Shown one piece after another: positions 11,539 to 24,900 of a stretch of DNA of 64,000 nt. Location of the stretch: positions 11,716,009 through 11,780,008 of the forward strand of contig JASSKH010000019.1 of the NCBI GenBank assembly GCA_031763025.1. Reading direction: 5' to 3'. Made by a program: the position numbers and the translations under genes. Every line of letters starts with the position of its first letter. Position 1 is the first letter of the stretch. Origin of the DNA: Macrocystis pyrifera. Lineage: Eukaryota; Sar; Phaeophyceae; Laminariales; Laminariaceae. The notes under the pieces were generated by a model that made no database searches, was not told the DNA's origin, and saw only the letters and a program-made list of their open reading frames with translations.

Positions 11539-14500
11539 TGACCAACACACCGTCGACTGCGACAGCAAAAACATGTTCCGCAGGTGGAAGCTTTGGCCAA
11601 GTCATTTCTGTGTAAACCTATCGCTGACCAGCAATCCCTGTTTTAACCCTTTGAAGGCTGCAGTCCCGTTTGGAAGACGAACGACATGGAATGCTATTAC
11701 GGGAGACCCCTGGAGAAAAAAGTACCTGGTAAATGAATATATAGGTTTTTGTTGGTACCGTTGGTCCTATTTACCATGGCCCCCCGCAATAGTGGTTTGC
11801 GACAAAAACCAGACTGCACCCCTAGAAAGGTTGTACGGTATCTCACGGGGCACTGATTTAGCCAGAACATGGGTTCACCCAGAACAGTAGTTCCGAGTAT
11901 TTGCTCTAGTAGGTGCAGGCTCACAATGGGGTCACTCCTTTGATTTTCTGATGTTTATTACTTGGTGGGGTGAGGAAGGGGTTTGACCGATGTCCGTCAG
12001 GTTCCTAAGACCCCAACTGCACTGAACTATTGGGTTGTTTGCCGTGACTTATATCTTGCGTTCTCCCATACACCATGGTCTTTCTTCTGACTACATATGG
12101 CCTATTCAGCGATTCGCGTCAACGTAGAAACCTTCAAACATTGGACGACAGGCGACCTGTGCAAGGGAGTTGTTGACATGTCACTATGTACCTGCGTACG
12201 AGGTACTGCTGCAGAAACTAGCGAAGAACGGTTGGTTGCTGCTGGGTACGAACAATTAACTGCAGTCCTACACAGCAGTAGTAGTACCAATGTGCTATGA
12301 GATCGGATACGGTGGGTATCAACCATTCTCGTCGTTACCAAAAGACGTACGTACCTCCACCGTCACCGGTTCTCGGATTGAAGCTATTACGCTAATGTCA
12401 AATCCATAGACACCGACATGGGGCGCGAGCGTGGATGCTCAATATCGGGGGAACGAGCACAGGAATATCACCACCCGCACAGCCCTGCAAGTTCTACGTT
12501 TGGAGGCCTCGGTTTTGTTTATTGTGGCTGGGAGACTCCATCGTTGGTTTCGCAGCAGGGACCTGTTTCTTGTGTTCTCTTCGAAGGGCTAAATTACCAC
12601 CTCCGTGCTGGGGCGCACACACCGCTGCCCTGTTTTAGGTCGCCTCGCTCCCCATTTGTTTTGGGCGTTTCGCACCAAATGAGTTTATTTGCGCGCAGGA
12701 GGTAACACCATGAAAGTGCGGCTGAACACTTTCACAACACAAAAGTTAATGTTATGATTATTTTAGTAAACGTTTTCATCAGGTAAACGAACGTTTTTTG
12801 CGATGATCGAAAAATCGAAATACTTCATATTCGCGACAACAGTACAAGCAAGCCTCTGGTATATAGCACGTTTGTTTGGCACCTTTTGCACGAAGGCGAT
12901 ACTGATATCTGCCGACGTCGACAACATCCAGTTCTCGACCGAAGTTTCCTGCAACGCGACGTACACGGTGATAACTTCAAAATGCGCACAGGGCCGCTTT
13001 TTGGATTTTGCGATATCGTTCCCACAAGGCTTACGTGCAGTATATGAGTCAAGGGATTCTTGTATAAATGTGACGACCTTCTTTAATGCGGTATTGGTGT
13101 ACTGGAGTGTGTTCACTGCGTGAGTCGGAAGCAATAAAAACAGCTCCTCTGACAGCTGGCGGGAACTCGAAATAGCGATGCGAACAATGATACCGTTGGT
13201 TCGATTCATCGCCCCACAAACTAAACAACAGCACGAGTTGGGTCACGGTTCGGCCGTACGATTCAACGCCACGCGGACAACGACTTGAATCACCTCCTGA
13301 CAATGGAGTGGCCATTCCTGGAATCGTCACCCTGACACGTACGTTTTCCCGTAATGACCTCACAAGGGGGGTTATGATCTTTCCTGCGGGGAAACCAAAA
13401 ATTCTCCAGTTGCTCTTCGGTAGTTGAGGGCAGCATACACAGCGGTACGACTGCCTTTGTGGATACGACAGGTTTGGACAACTGTACATTCAGATATCTG
13501 AAAAGCACTCCAGATACACCGCTGCTGCACTCGGAGCGCGAGAAACGCCCACGCCGTTCCTCTCTCATTCCCCTCTGAATCAGAGTGTAATTTTGAGGCA
13601 ACGTCAGTCGCCCTAGATCAACCACGGAAGGTGAGAGTCGCATCACTTATCAGTGGTTTATGGAGGTCCGTGTCGCACGAAAGGCGATCGATTCAGGCGC
13701 AGTGTAACTTCATGGACTACTGTACATGGTGCTGCCGTTCGCTCGTGCTCACAATGTGTCGGTTATAGACTAAGAGTAAAACCTACAGCTGTAACGTATC
13801 TGTGGCAGGTGTCATTTGTCGTCAACGTGCCGTCGGTTTCCCCGGAAATTCACATGGGCTATCGTTTCAATAGTTTTCGCTGAACGTGTTACACCGATTC
13901 AGTATCGACCGAGTGTCGAAAAGGGCCCCGGCGGGCGGGCTTGCCTTGTGCTACGCACGCAACGTGAAGGGCGTCTAAGAGTGAAGAGGACAACTACGCG
14001 ACCTTGGTGAACTGCTGCCGAATGGCAGAGGGGTCAAGACCGATGATTTCGATGAAGAGCTTGCAAAATCAAGAAGGGCAACAGTCCGACGTTTGCATTT
14101 TTGTTTTTTTCTACACTAACTGCCCAGTTTGTTTTTTCCATCATACTCGAATCACAGCTTGAGATTTTGTGCCTCATCGACCTTTTCGACGTGTGCGCGC
14201 GTGTGTATTTGTGTTAGTGTGTTTGTTGTAAACTTTCACACGTTCGGAGACGTCAACTCACCAAACTAGCTCTGATCTACGAATTGCGATATTGTCAGAC
14301 TCCATTTATTTTACGAGGATGTCTACCTGGAATAGTCGCTTGTGTGTTTGCATTGCCTATTCCGAGCGGTGTACGTTACCGATTTCCACATCGCCGGTGT
14401 CTGCAGAAGCGAGCGCTCTTGACCTAACGTGTGTGACTTGTCCCGTCGCAAGCCATCGCGAGTTGATGTCGTTTTTATCGTTGTACTGGCATGTTTTGAG

Positions 14501-16992
14501 TGCGTCAGGATTCGATTATGTCGCCGTTTTGTGTCGTACGAGCGCACAAGGCCTACACAGCGCATGTATCAAGCAGCATTGCCTCGTCTGCCTCTATACT
14601 ACTGCTGCAGTGCTCGCCTCCAGTGAAGCCTTGGCGGACCACATATACTTGCACACAAGAGAGATGCTGCACACTGTCTCTATTTTTTCGTTTTAACGGT
14701 ATAGATGTATTCTTCCCTTTCTTCTTGGAATTCGAATTGGTTGATGTTGGATACGACCACATCACGAGAACCCACCGCTTGGAACTTGAAGTGGTCGATG
14801 TTTGATAGGACAACATCACGAGAACTCACCGCGAGTGAACAGCTTTCCCGACCGAGTGAAATCTAGAACTATCTAATGAGTAAGTGCAGGTGGAAGACTA
14901 TGTATGGTGGAACGTGCACAGATGTGTCAATCGCATCTTCTCTTGTACGTGGTATCTGTTGGCATCATCGAGTAAATGTCTTTGTCATATAATGTGGTGT
15001 CGTGTTTGACGTTATTAGTTGTTTGCCCCTCGACAGTAACAGTCGCCAATCCTATTTTGGTTGAACCGAAGCAGTCTCCGCTAAACTACTGTCCCCACAG
15101 ACCCCCAAAGACACACAAACAAACAAACAAATAATCTCCATACATGCCTCGAGCGCACCCCGCTCTTGGACGCTGTGCATCGACCGTAAGTGTCGGATGT
15201 AGTTTGCGAGTAGAGTACATCTGCAATTTTTGCGAAACAAACCAGGCACGCCGATTGACGGAATGTGCAACATCATCTTGTTATCAAAAGAGTAATGTTG
15301 TCGGCTAAAACCTACGGTGTCTACTTTAAACATATGGAGTCATAGCACACGCTGCACGCTTTGTACATTATTTTGCTTCATCTGAACAGTACTCTCCAAA
15401 TTGACTGCACTTGACACGCACCACTGTTGATCGGGCGACCGGCCAGGATTGAAGCGCGCCTGATGTACTTCGTCTCAGGCGCACACGACTCGCACCGACG
15501 ACTGACGTTGTATATCACGTTCTTCTCTGTCGGCTGTTTTAAGTCGCGGCGACGAGCGTCAGGGGCACAGCTGTAAATATGCCCTCCCACCATGTGATCC
15601 AAACAACTGATTATGGTGTTATTCCTATGTCCCCACCGTCATATAGTGCCCAGTTGATGCTGGCAAGCAAGCGTGCGAAAACACCGACGACATTGATGAG
15701 TGCACAGCAATACTATTGTGCCCCCATAATCTCGAGAAGCTACATTATCTGCGTCCTATCTCTTCGAACCCAAAGTCATCGGCGATTCACTCTTCCTTGA
15801 GTGGCACCTGCAGGACCTCCACTTTCTACGGGAGCGCGCATTTTGTCCTGATGGGCGCATACCTCTCTCAATCGGGCCTTACCGCTTACCTAACGATGCC
15901 TGCATCACCACACGTGGGGCGCGAGACGTGGGTATCACGTGCCATGTAAGCCCTCAAAAGCAGTAAATCCTTTTACCAGAACTGAAAAGGCCTGGCTCCT
16001 AAAACTGAAAAGCCACGGAATGGGTTTTGTTCGACGTTCAACAGTACGCCTCAAGGTGGCCGGCGTTGTTGGTCAAAATCGAGACAACAGCATCATTGTT
16101 CCGCTTCCGTATTCGCGACGACATCGCACACTTCAACGATCTATTGTGAAAGTGTACAACGCTACGTAGGTACGACGAGCGTCGTTAATGTGGTGTTGGG
16201 CTTGGAGCGTGGCCGGTACGTTTTATTACGGATGCAGCCGATTTTACAAATCGGAAGTGAAACAACCCTGCTCGGGGAGCATGCATCAAACTCCAGGACT
16301 ACGTAGTAGCATTATTCTGTCGTGACATATTTTCCTCAATATCTCCCTCACGTTTGACATCCAATACCTCCCGCGCGTTTATCGTCCTGCTACAGGTAAC
16401 TGGAATGACTCCCAACGTCACCGTAATAATATTGCGGAAATTCAGTTCGGATACTCTAAGGTGCCCAACAACACGCAAATGATGAATTCACGCGGGTGAG
16501 TAGAACCTATGAAGGCGATAGCAAGGATTGCGTTTCAATTTGGGAACAAAAACAGCGAATAAGGCAGTGGAAATACATAGCGAGAAACAGCGCGGCACCA
16601 TATCGAGCACTCGTTCAACCTATTCCTGCATGGCCTCGTGTACCAGTTTCTAATCCCCCAGCCCCTTGAAGGTTATGGTAACGTACAACACTGTCTCAGA
16701 ACGACAGCGCGAGGTAGAACAGCAAAGGCGTGAAGCCCAAAGAGCAGTAGTGCCACATTAGATGTCATGCAAAAGTAGAGGGAGCTGTCGCAAAAACCCG
16801 ACTCTAACTCACTACTACCATTCAAGTACAGAACTGGACACTACTTGCCCAAACAAGGGATCAAGGACTAGTAAATACTGATCCCTGTATCACGCATCTG
16901 AACCGGTTCCCTCTATAACCGTCAACATTGAAAGCACCGGTGTTCATGCCGTCGGTTCTGGGTTATTGCTGTCCATCCCCGTTCGTGATGTC

Positions 16993-16993
<1 letters not shown>
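11539..16993. other. Gene-free stretch
   Basis: No supported gene. Open frames of 70-150 codons occur on both strands around 12.8-13.6 kb and 14.3-14.8 kb, but they overlap each other and show no motif. At 14740-14830 a short segment is duplicated ('gttgatgtt-gatacgac-acatcacgagaac-caccg' then 'gtcgatgtttgataggac-acatcacgagaac-caccg'). Confidence 0.4.

Positions 16994-17024
<31 letters not shown>
16994..17024. repeat. Poly-C run of 31 bases
   Basis: An uninterrupted run of 31 C sits directly before the left part of the duplicated unit that begins near 17056. Runs this long mutate quickly and are often misread, so the exact length is uncertain. Confidence 0.9.
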
Positions 17025-17055
17025 TTGCAATCTCCCCACCTTGCGCTCGCGACGG

Positions 17056-17455
17056 CTGTCGGGACTTCGGCGCAGTGAGCTACAACGCCACTGAGGTTTC
17101 GGGCAGAGATGCACCTGACACCGGGAATATTTTCCCCTTTCCAAACATCGTCCTACGCAAGTGTGGCGGCCTTTCCTTCCCTCCAAGAAAAGCACCCAGG
17201 CCAATGCGTTTTGCGATGGCGCGGTGTTATGGACATGGACCTTGGCCTGTGATTGCCCACCCCACCCTCACTCGCCGTGGCATTTCCTTGCGTCGGCTCT
17301 CTTCCAGTATTCACTATTTCGAAAGTTGATGTCTTCTGTCATCGATTGAGGTCTGTTCAGCAAGATGTTTCCGTTGTTCCCCCGTTCTGGGCAGTTGCCG
17401 GCGCCTTACATTCGTCACGTTCGCCTCAGTGAAAATCGCGTGCACGACGAATAGG
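17056..17455 (+). repeat. Duplicated unit, copy A, left part (occupied site)
   Basis: This segment matches 21168-21590 closely, apart from about 21 extra bases in the second copy. It stops exactly where the Ty3-like LTR begins, and the match resumes at 20859, so the LTR element was inserted into this copy. I recognise no function; landmarks are 'gtcgggacttcggcgcagtg' at the start and 'atcgcgtgcacgacga' near the break. Confidence 0.8.
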
Positions 17456-17929
17456 TATTACAGCGGTATTCCAAAACATCCAGGGGTTTCCAGAAGTGGA
17501 CACGGCATGTAGGCAAAGGGGACAATGCGAATTGAACCCGGAGACGATAGGGATGTGAGCAGACGGTCACAGCCCTTTTCCACCCCTTCAGCGTCTTATA
17601 TAGCTCATCTTGCTGCCGGCAGTGCCCCCCTACACCAGAGGAGTACCGACTGAGACAACTAGGAGATGGCTCAGGCGTATGTTCCTCAAGCAGGGTGAAA
17701 CGACGGCAATGCAGGTGGCAGTCTTTGCATCGACCTGAAAGAGCTTGAGTGTGTGCATGTGTGACGGACGGCCTAACGCCCCTGTTTGTTCTGACAACGA
17801 ATTAATACATGACGTTTTGGAGGTGGGTATATCTGAGCAGCTTTTCGAGGAATATAAGCTATCTCGGCCGGCGAGCCCGACGAGATTACGCCGTCATGCA
17901 TGAAACGCGCACCGCTCGACTCTATGACA
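17456..17929 (+). repeat. Left LTR of the Ty3-like element
   Basis: It matches 20383-20853 over its whole length with scattered substitutions and a few 1-3 base indels. It starts TATTACAG (TGTTACAG in the right LTR) and ends CTATGACA. Confidence 0.85.
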
Positions 17930-17947
17930 TGGTGTCCAATCCAGGCG
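17930..17947 (+). other. Putative primer-binding site
   Basis: TGGTGTCCAATCCAGG follows the left LTR with no gap. A TGG start next to the LTR is the usual mark of a tRNA primer site. I could not assign the tRNA. Confidence 0.45.
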
Positions 17948-19443
17948 TTTTGGTCGCCGACGTGCTCGCGTTTGTACACTGCCAGCACGGACACCCAGGG
18001 GTCGGCAGGACGCTTTCACCACTGCGCGACCGCTTCCATTTACCGGGGATGTGTAGAGATGCGAGGGAGTATGTCTTGTCGTGCGGGTGCCGGCGTCGGA
18101 AGCGAACACGTAGCCAGCATATAGCTATGCTGCCTGCCAGGTACCTCGAGCCATGGGAAGTCCTAGAGGTAGACTTGCTGAGGATCCCCAACACGTCCGA
18201 GACAGACAACGAGTATTTGTTGCTGGTGGTAGACAAGGCATCTCGGTTCCTGTTCGCATACCCTCTCCCCTCGAAAGAGGCCCAAGGGATCGCACGCCTT
18301 CTCTTGGACCTGTGTCTAACGTTCGGAGTGACCTCGTTTGTCCGTGCCGACGGAGGAGGCGAGTTTACAGCTACGGTAATGGAGCACCTCTGCCGCTGGC
18401 TAAAGGTGCAGATCGAGATCGGTCCTGCCGATCACCCGCGGCGACAGGGTAGTGTGTAACGAGCAGGGGCGTGGTTAGTCGATGTTCTGTCGGAGCTGTA
18501 CTTGTATGTAGCTCTCGCATGCTGGATCAAACGCACCATGCCAGACCCGGCCCTGTCTTCAGCAATGGCCCCCTTCCAGCTCTTGTTCGGCCGCAGCCCG
18601 CGCACGTCTCTCGACATGTTAGTGCCTCAGATGGATGACACGGAGACCACGGGAGGCTTCGAAACATTTATCGAAGAGCGCCGGCACAACGTACGGGAGC
18701 ACTCGAGAGGATACACGAGGGCAGGGAAAAGGCGCGGCAACGCCGCAACGCATTGATTCAGCGACCATCGGCGGGCACTCAAGTCGTGACGGGCGACCTC
18801 GTCCTGGCGAGGGAGAGCGACAGCTCGCTCCACCGGCAGGGCATGGGGCCTAAAACTGGTCCATGAGAAGTGGACTGGTCCGTGGAAGGTGGTAGAGGTA
18901 GTGATTGAGGGCCTGAGCGTCGTCATCGAGATGGAAGCCAGGACGACGCGCTCCAGGACGGTCTCTGCTGCGTCGCTGAAGCCGTTCTACACGAGACCGT
19001 CTGATCTTCGGCACATCATGGAGGATGAGTTCGCGCAGATGGCGTGGGGAGCGGACCTGGGGCTCGGAGGGCACTCGACTACAGCAGCGCCGATGTACAC
19101 GCTACTGGACAGGAGGCGGGTGGTCAGCGCGACAGGTGTCGCGAGACGGGAGTATCGAGGCCGGTACCTCGACGGGGTGGCGTCGGACTGGGTCTCGGAG
19201 GCGGCGTCACTGAATAGCTTCACCCCGCTGCAGCTGGACACGTTTCATGCGTTGTGGAACTTGTACGATCCGAGCAGCGAGCGGAGCCGCCCCGCAGACC
19301 GAGACGAGGGGGCGAGGAGACGCCCCGCGCTGCGGAGAAAGGAGGCGTTGAGAATGTTCCCGAACGGCACGAAAGTCATCAAGCCGGTCGAGGGCGGAAC
19401 GGGGCGCGCGCGGCGGCCCGGACCGGTCTATGACTTTTTCTAA
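17930..19443 (+). pseudogene. Ty3-type integrase remnant with stop at the catalytic glutamate
   Basis: Integrase joins retroelement DNA into the chromosome. The frame opens with an H2C2-like zinc-binding segment (GHPGVGRTL, then LPGMCRDAREYV). Its last pair reads CGC instead of the usual C-x-x-C, one residue short. The core follows: Asp in LEVDLLRI (codon 18172), Asp in VRADGGGEF (codon 18349), then TAA at 18457-18459. The stop lies 36 codons after the second Asp, which is exactly the DD35E position, and the sense frame resumes with RAGAWL. Further on, FQLLFGRSPR and TGDLVLARE match post-core integrase and linker motifs. At least two frameshifts lie between about 18690 and 18860. From 18889 to 19443 a single frame runs on with an unassigned C-terminal tail. 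Not functional. Confidence 0.85.
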
Positions 19444-20374
19444 CCGTATTGGCGCGTCCGCTTCGCCGACAACGATTGGGAAGAGCTGACGGCATCAGAA
19501 ATGCGGAGGTTCGGAGTGTGAAGGTGAGGGCGGGGCCGCGGGCGCGCCGTCTCGCGCATGGTTTCTCCTTCTATGCTCCCCCCTCTCTCTCTCTCTCTTC
19601 TTTTTGCTTTCTCTCTCTCTCTCTCTTTCTCTCTCTCTATCACGTCTGCACGCGTGCCCGCGCCAGTGTCTTTCGCGCCCTTTCTCCGCCTTTCGCACCA
19701 CCGCTTGTACAGCGGACCGAGGATTGAGCAGCTCGTCTCGGGTCCACCGGCGGGTACGGTCTCGGCCAACACAGGCGCATCGGGCGGGGTGGCTTTGAGG
19801 TTTCGGGGGAAAACGGATGGGCAAGGAGCAGCTTAGGCTATTCACCCGGGGGTGGCTATTCGGAAGGCGCTTGTTCTGAGCTGGGGAGGATGAGCGGGGC
19901 GCCGCTGGCAGGCGCGGTTCTAGGCGAGCGGTCACCAGGTATCCGGAAACACGAACCCTCTTAGCTCGGCGACGGCAACACAAGTTTACAGGAGTTTTTT
20001 GTTATGATAGGCGCCAGGTGATTGCTACGTCGAAGCCATGCAAAAACGACCCTGTCATCTCGATTTACCGTCGCGATCTGTGTAGCTATGGCGGGAGTAG
20101 GGGGGCAATAGGAGACTGTTGTCCGAAGCAACGGGATTCCTTGCGATCTCTGACATTCTATTTTTGCCTAGTTTTCACCTTGGGGGCGCGACGATTGTGA
20201 TCTTTCTATCGATTAGGATGAATAGAGTTAAGTGGTACGGGTATTGTACGCCTGGGGAACTGTAGGGATTTTAGGAGTCAAGTAGGCATTCCTCCCTCAG
20301 TTTGGCGGACAGAGAATACCGCGGGTCCACCGTCTAGGATATGGCGTGGCTCGCCTTACCAGGCGGAACCAGCT
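19444..20374 (+). other. 3' non-coding part of the Ty3-like element
   Basis: No gene. A CT-rich microsatellite (19583-19638) and a GC-rich stretch follow the integrase stop. The end is marked by the purine tract just before the right LTR. Confidence 0.6.
19583..19638. repeat. CT microsatellite
   Basis: Interrupted (CT)n tract lying inside the internal region of the LTR element, soon after the integrase frame ends. Confidence 0.9.
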
Positions 20375-20382
20375 GGGGAGGA
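20375..20382 (+). other. Polypurine tract
   Basis: GGGGAGGA abuts the TG of the right LTR. This is where plus-strand priming would occur. Confidence 0.6.
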
Positions 20383-20853
20383 TGTTACAGTGGTATTCCA
20401 AGGATCCGAGGGGTTTCCAGAAGTGGACACGGCATGTAGGCTAAGGGGACAATGAGAATTGAACCCGGAGACGGTAGGGATGTGAGCAAACGGTCACAAC
20501 CCTTTTCCGCCCCTTCAGCTTCTCACATAGCTCATCGTGCTGCCGGCAGGGCTCCCCTACACCGGAGGAGTATGACTGACACAACTAGGAGATGGCTCAG
20601 GCGTATGTTCCGCAAGCAGGGTGGAACGACGGGAATGCAGGTGGCAGTCTTTGCATCGAACTGAAAGAGCTTGAGTGTGTGCATGTGTGACGGACGGCCT
20701 AACGCCCCTGTTTGTTCTGAGAACGAACCAATACATGACGTTTTGGAGGTGGGTATATCTGAGCAGCTTTTCGAGGAATATAAGCTATCTCGGCCGGAGA
20801 GCCCGACGAGATTACGCCTTCGTGCATGGCACGCATCGCTCGAATCTATGACA
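20383..20853 (+). repeat. Right LTR of the Ty3-like element
   Basis: Runs from TGTTACAG to TATGACA, so it keeps the canonical TG...CA ends lost in the left copy. Confidence 0.85.
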
Positions 20854-20858
20854 TGAGG

Positions 20859-21167
20859 ACCACATCCAGGAGTACATACCCACCACCACGTTCGTTTTAT
20901 CCTGTGACGCCAGCATGCGTCCTAGTGTTATCCGACGACTAGAGAGCAAGGGCAGCGGGATCGGAGAGAGAACGACGACCAGGAGGTGTAACTTCTTTCA
21001 TGCAAACGGTAACGTCAGCACCAGCAGTATCCCCCTCTGCTGACCGTAGTTGTAAATATGATTGCGTATCAGTCAATTGTATATACGATCGATATAAAGT
21101 ACTCGCAGAATCTGTGGCGCAAACCAATGCAGACCACGGTTGCTGCCGTGTGTAGTAGCAGGTAAAA
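20859..21167 (+). repeat. Duplicated unit, copy A, right part
   Basis: It continues copy A after the LTR insertion and matches 21591-21899. The next copy starts at once at 21168, so A and B are head-to-tail. Confidence 0.8.
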
Positions 21168-21900
21168 TTGTCGGGACTTCGGCGCAGTGAGCTACGACGC
21201 CACTGAGGTTTCGGGCAGAAATGCAATTGACACCGGGAATATTTCCCCGTTTCCAAACCTCGTCCTACGCAGGTTATTCGAGGAGCCGGGCAAGTGTGGC
21301 GGCCTTTCCTTCCCTCCATGAAAAGCACCCAGGCCAATGCGTTTTCGCCATGGCGTGGTGTTATGGACATGGACCTTGGCTTGTGAATGCCCACCCCACC
21401 CTCACTCGCCGTGGCATTCCCTTGCGCCGGCTCTCTTCCAGTGTTCACGTTTTCGAAGTTGGATGTCTTCTGTCATCGATTGTGGTCTGTCCAGCAAGAT
21501 GTTTCCGTTGTTCCCCCTTTCTCGGCGGTTACCGGCGCCTTACATTCGTCACGTTCGCCTCATTGAAAATCGCGTGCACGACGAACGAGGACTACATCTA
21601 GGAGTACATACCCACCACGACGTACGTTTTGTCTTGTGACGCCAGCATGCGTCCCAGTGTTATCCGACGACTAGGGTGCAAGGGCAGCGAGATCGTAGAG
21701 AGAAGGACGACCGGAAAGTGAAACTTTTTCAATGCAAATAGTAACGTCAGCACCAGCAGTACCCCACTCTGCTCACCGAAGCTGGAAAGATGATTGCGTA
21801 TCAGTCTCATTGTATGTACGATCAATATAATGTACTTGCAGAGTCTGTGGCGCAAACCAATGCAGACCACGTTTGCTGCCGTGTGTAGTAGTAGGTAAAG
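21168..21900 (+). repeat. Duplicated unit, copy B (empty site)
   Basis: An uninterrupted version of the unit split in copy A. At 21581-21595 it shows the pre-insertion sequence of the LTR target (ACGAACGAGGAC). No coding motif is visible in the unit. Confidence 0.8.
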
Positions 21901-24900
21901 TATATAGTGAGCTCGTGCGGTTTCAGACGATAGCGATCTACTGGGGGGACTGCTGCGCAGTTTGTGATATGTAGATGTCAGCCGTGCAAGTTGTGACGCA
22001 ATGAACAGGTGCCTCCCTCGTAGGTAGCATTTTCTCACAGCAGTCTGTACCTGATACAACAGCAGGGCGGTTCCCCTCTTGCACGATCGTAAACAGATAC
22101 AAGTATATGCGCGCATTCAGTACGGGAGGTGCGAAAAATACTGTCAACTCCTGCTGTTGCAGTAAACCGTACGAGCACAGACGCCCTTGTGAAGCCTGTA
22201 CGGCACATGCTGTCTTAGGGATCTGCTGCAGGTACTCCTGTGGTACTCGGACAGCAGAAAGGTGTACAAGGGCAGTAGTACGTACGGTACTGCTGTAGTT
22301 TCGTCGTGATGCAGTAATCTTTCAGGTATCAGGTATAACACTGCACCAGTAGGCGACAAGACGTACTCGTAGGTGGTAGAGTACTCGCATCGCCAGAGAA
22401 AACAAGAATCATTTGACCCAACACGACAACATACACGCACACCTGCTACATCCCCTCCCTCTTTCCTCCGTGCAGGCCTTCTTGCAGTGAATCTGGAAGC
22501 GCTCCATGGTGAGTATAAGTTTCCATCCCGCCACGCCAACGTTCTGTGTACCACCAGCCGAATGCTCACATTGTGAAGAAGTACCTCCACTACTAGCAGT
22601 TTGCCTCGCGCCTCTTCGCCTCTGAGTTGCTGCAAACGTCTGTGGTTGTATTGTACCCGCCTTATTTCAGTCTCACAGCCAGAGGATAGCGACAGAATGT
22701 AGCATGCCAACCTAGTCGCGCCGCGCGTACTGATCAAGCCGCGCGAATTGTCCTGCTGACTGGCCAAACCCGATGGGAAGACTCGTGGGAACACCCAATC
22801 ACCACATTTTCGTAACGCAAAAAAAATACTACTCTGGGCGTAAACATAGAGATGGTTTAAAGTTTAATGTGAAGATCATACGAGCCTTTTGTTTACGACC
22901 ACGATGTTATGGGCGATCGGGTAAGACCATGAATGTGCGGCCAGGCCAAACCTGCGCGGCTACCCAAAAGGAACGTACTCTCCTAGGCTGCGTTCGTCGT
23001 TCAATGGCCGCAGCATGTAGCGGATAGAGATTGAGTATCGGGCGTATTTTCCGTGGGTGAAACGCTGTAACGCATAAATCGTGTTCCTCGTGGGGGAAAC
23101 GCTGTAATCCACTTACATCGCCCCTTGAACAATTTTCTTCGTTGTAAACGAGCCCATCGCGCTACCGGCGGATATGTTCAACGGTTTGGACTCTAAAGGG
23201 GGGATGTGAGTGATATGGGCCGTTCGCTTCACATGGAATACCGGCAATGTGTTTAAGGGAGGTGTTCCCCGGTTGCTTGATTTGGTGCCAAAGCCAAACC
23301 GGGGTCGCCGCAACATGTACGTAGAAACAACGTTCATCCCACGATATTTCAGGCAGTAGGCGATGGAGAGAGAACACACGAAGCGGTCGTATAAGGAGCC
23401 AGATATTCGGCACTGCCATGTAGTCTACATCACTGTGCCGTGTAAAAATACACGAAAATGGTAGCGACTTTGCCCAGATAGTACTCGGCAATAACGTTGC
23501 TGCATGCCATGAAAGAAGGCGCTCTCTGAATTAATTTTAGGTCCCTACTGTATCATGAATGTTGAAAACGGGTTCAATGCCGCATACTAAGACTATATAC
23601 CGCATATGTGGGGGGGGTATATCCCCTGCCCCAGCTGTCCGACCAAGTACGCGGTCGTCCTTCGCCACCAACGGTTAGCCTTGCTCAACGACTTGGATAT
23701 GTTTTTTCATTGGAACCTATAGATATATCAATCAGCCTCGATCCCGATTGATTCTCGATCTTTTGATTTTACCATTAGTGATTGGTCCGTGTGTTTGAGG
23801 CGAAAAAACACAGCATACGTGCTCGGTGCGCGCTCGTTTTATAATAAAACCATCCGGAGGGCCTGGTTGGCATTTGTGCGATACTCACGATCCCGCAAAA
23901 CCTCGAGGCAGGGTATCAGCGCATTCAAAATGATACCCGACGCAGACGCCAAACGCGGATGATGTTCCACTTCAGCAATACCCGGTGTAGGCCCGGCCTG
24001 TGATATATTCGAATAAAGGGCCGAAGCCTGACCGAGCCGGCGAGATTCCAAGTTCACCGACCGTCGCCCAAGCCCGGTTCGCGAGATTCCATCTCGCAAG
24101 GCATCTGCCCGGTCTCGCGTGTGACAAACTCATGTCATTTTCGCGTTTGTCTTCGAACTGTGGCTGCTATTCCTCACAATTTCGAGGCCACAACCTGCTC
24201 GTTAGCCCGCACGCAGCGCCATCTTCAGGTAGCCGCCCGTGGTCCACGAAGCAGAGTCTGCCATGGTTCTATACCGAACTTCGGATACCGTTGGTCCACG
24301 TGGGTTGCGTAGCGCCTTGATCAGACGTAATTCGAGACAGGACAAACGTCACGCACCGTTATTGGGTTTGAATTTGGGAAAAGATAAAACAATTGACGTC
24401 ATGAATGGTGATTTTGGTTGTGATTCACGACACAATAACCACGATTCATGACAAACATGTGACGAATGGTGTTTTGTTTCGTTCGTTAGGAATAGCCCTG
24501 AATATATGTACTAGTTTTTTCGCTCTGTGCCCTGTACGCTCCTCAGCATTTCTTACCCTTGTTCGTTTCCGTGGTTTGAGCTAGCGCAAGATGAGGTTCA
24601 CCTCACGGAGTGAAAATGCCCCATCGTGATCCCCGAGCCCGACTGCGTCAGGAGCAAACTCGGGCGTGCATGAACCGTGCCTCGGCTGCCGGGTGCCGGG
24701 TGCGCTGTGCTCCGTGTTCACAGAAACAATTGAAATACGTCAGATGTCAGTTAGACCAGTTCAATGGTTGATCCTTGATTTATTCCTGTCTTGTTGCCAA
24801 TTATTCTGGTTGACGGCCTACCTTTGCCCTGTCAAGCCTACTTTTGGCCGTCAAACACACTTCTGAAATACAATACGTTGTTTTGTTTATCGTTGGGTTG

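Larger units (their letters stand above)
17456..20853 (+). mobile_element. Internally deleted Ty3-like LTR retrotransposon
   Basis: It has two LTRs of 474 and 471 bases (roughly 8% different by eye), a TGG primer-binding-like site right after the left LTR, a decayed integrase, and a GGGGAGGA purine tract right before the right LTR. The right LTR runs TGTTACAG to TATGACA; the left LTR's TG has become TA. Flanking 5-mers ATAGG (17451-17455) and TGAGG (20854-20858) correspond to CGAGG in the empty paralogous site at 21586-21590, so they are a mutated target duplication. Only the C-terminal pol region survives, since the integrase zinc-binding part begins within about 60 bases of the left LTR; gag, protease, reverse transcriptase and RNase H are gone. 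The copy could move only with help. Confidence 0.85.

Noticed and set aside
22144..22794. 216-codon minus frame
   Set aside because: No motif, no homologous repeat, and the sequence looks like chance in moderately GC-rich DNA.
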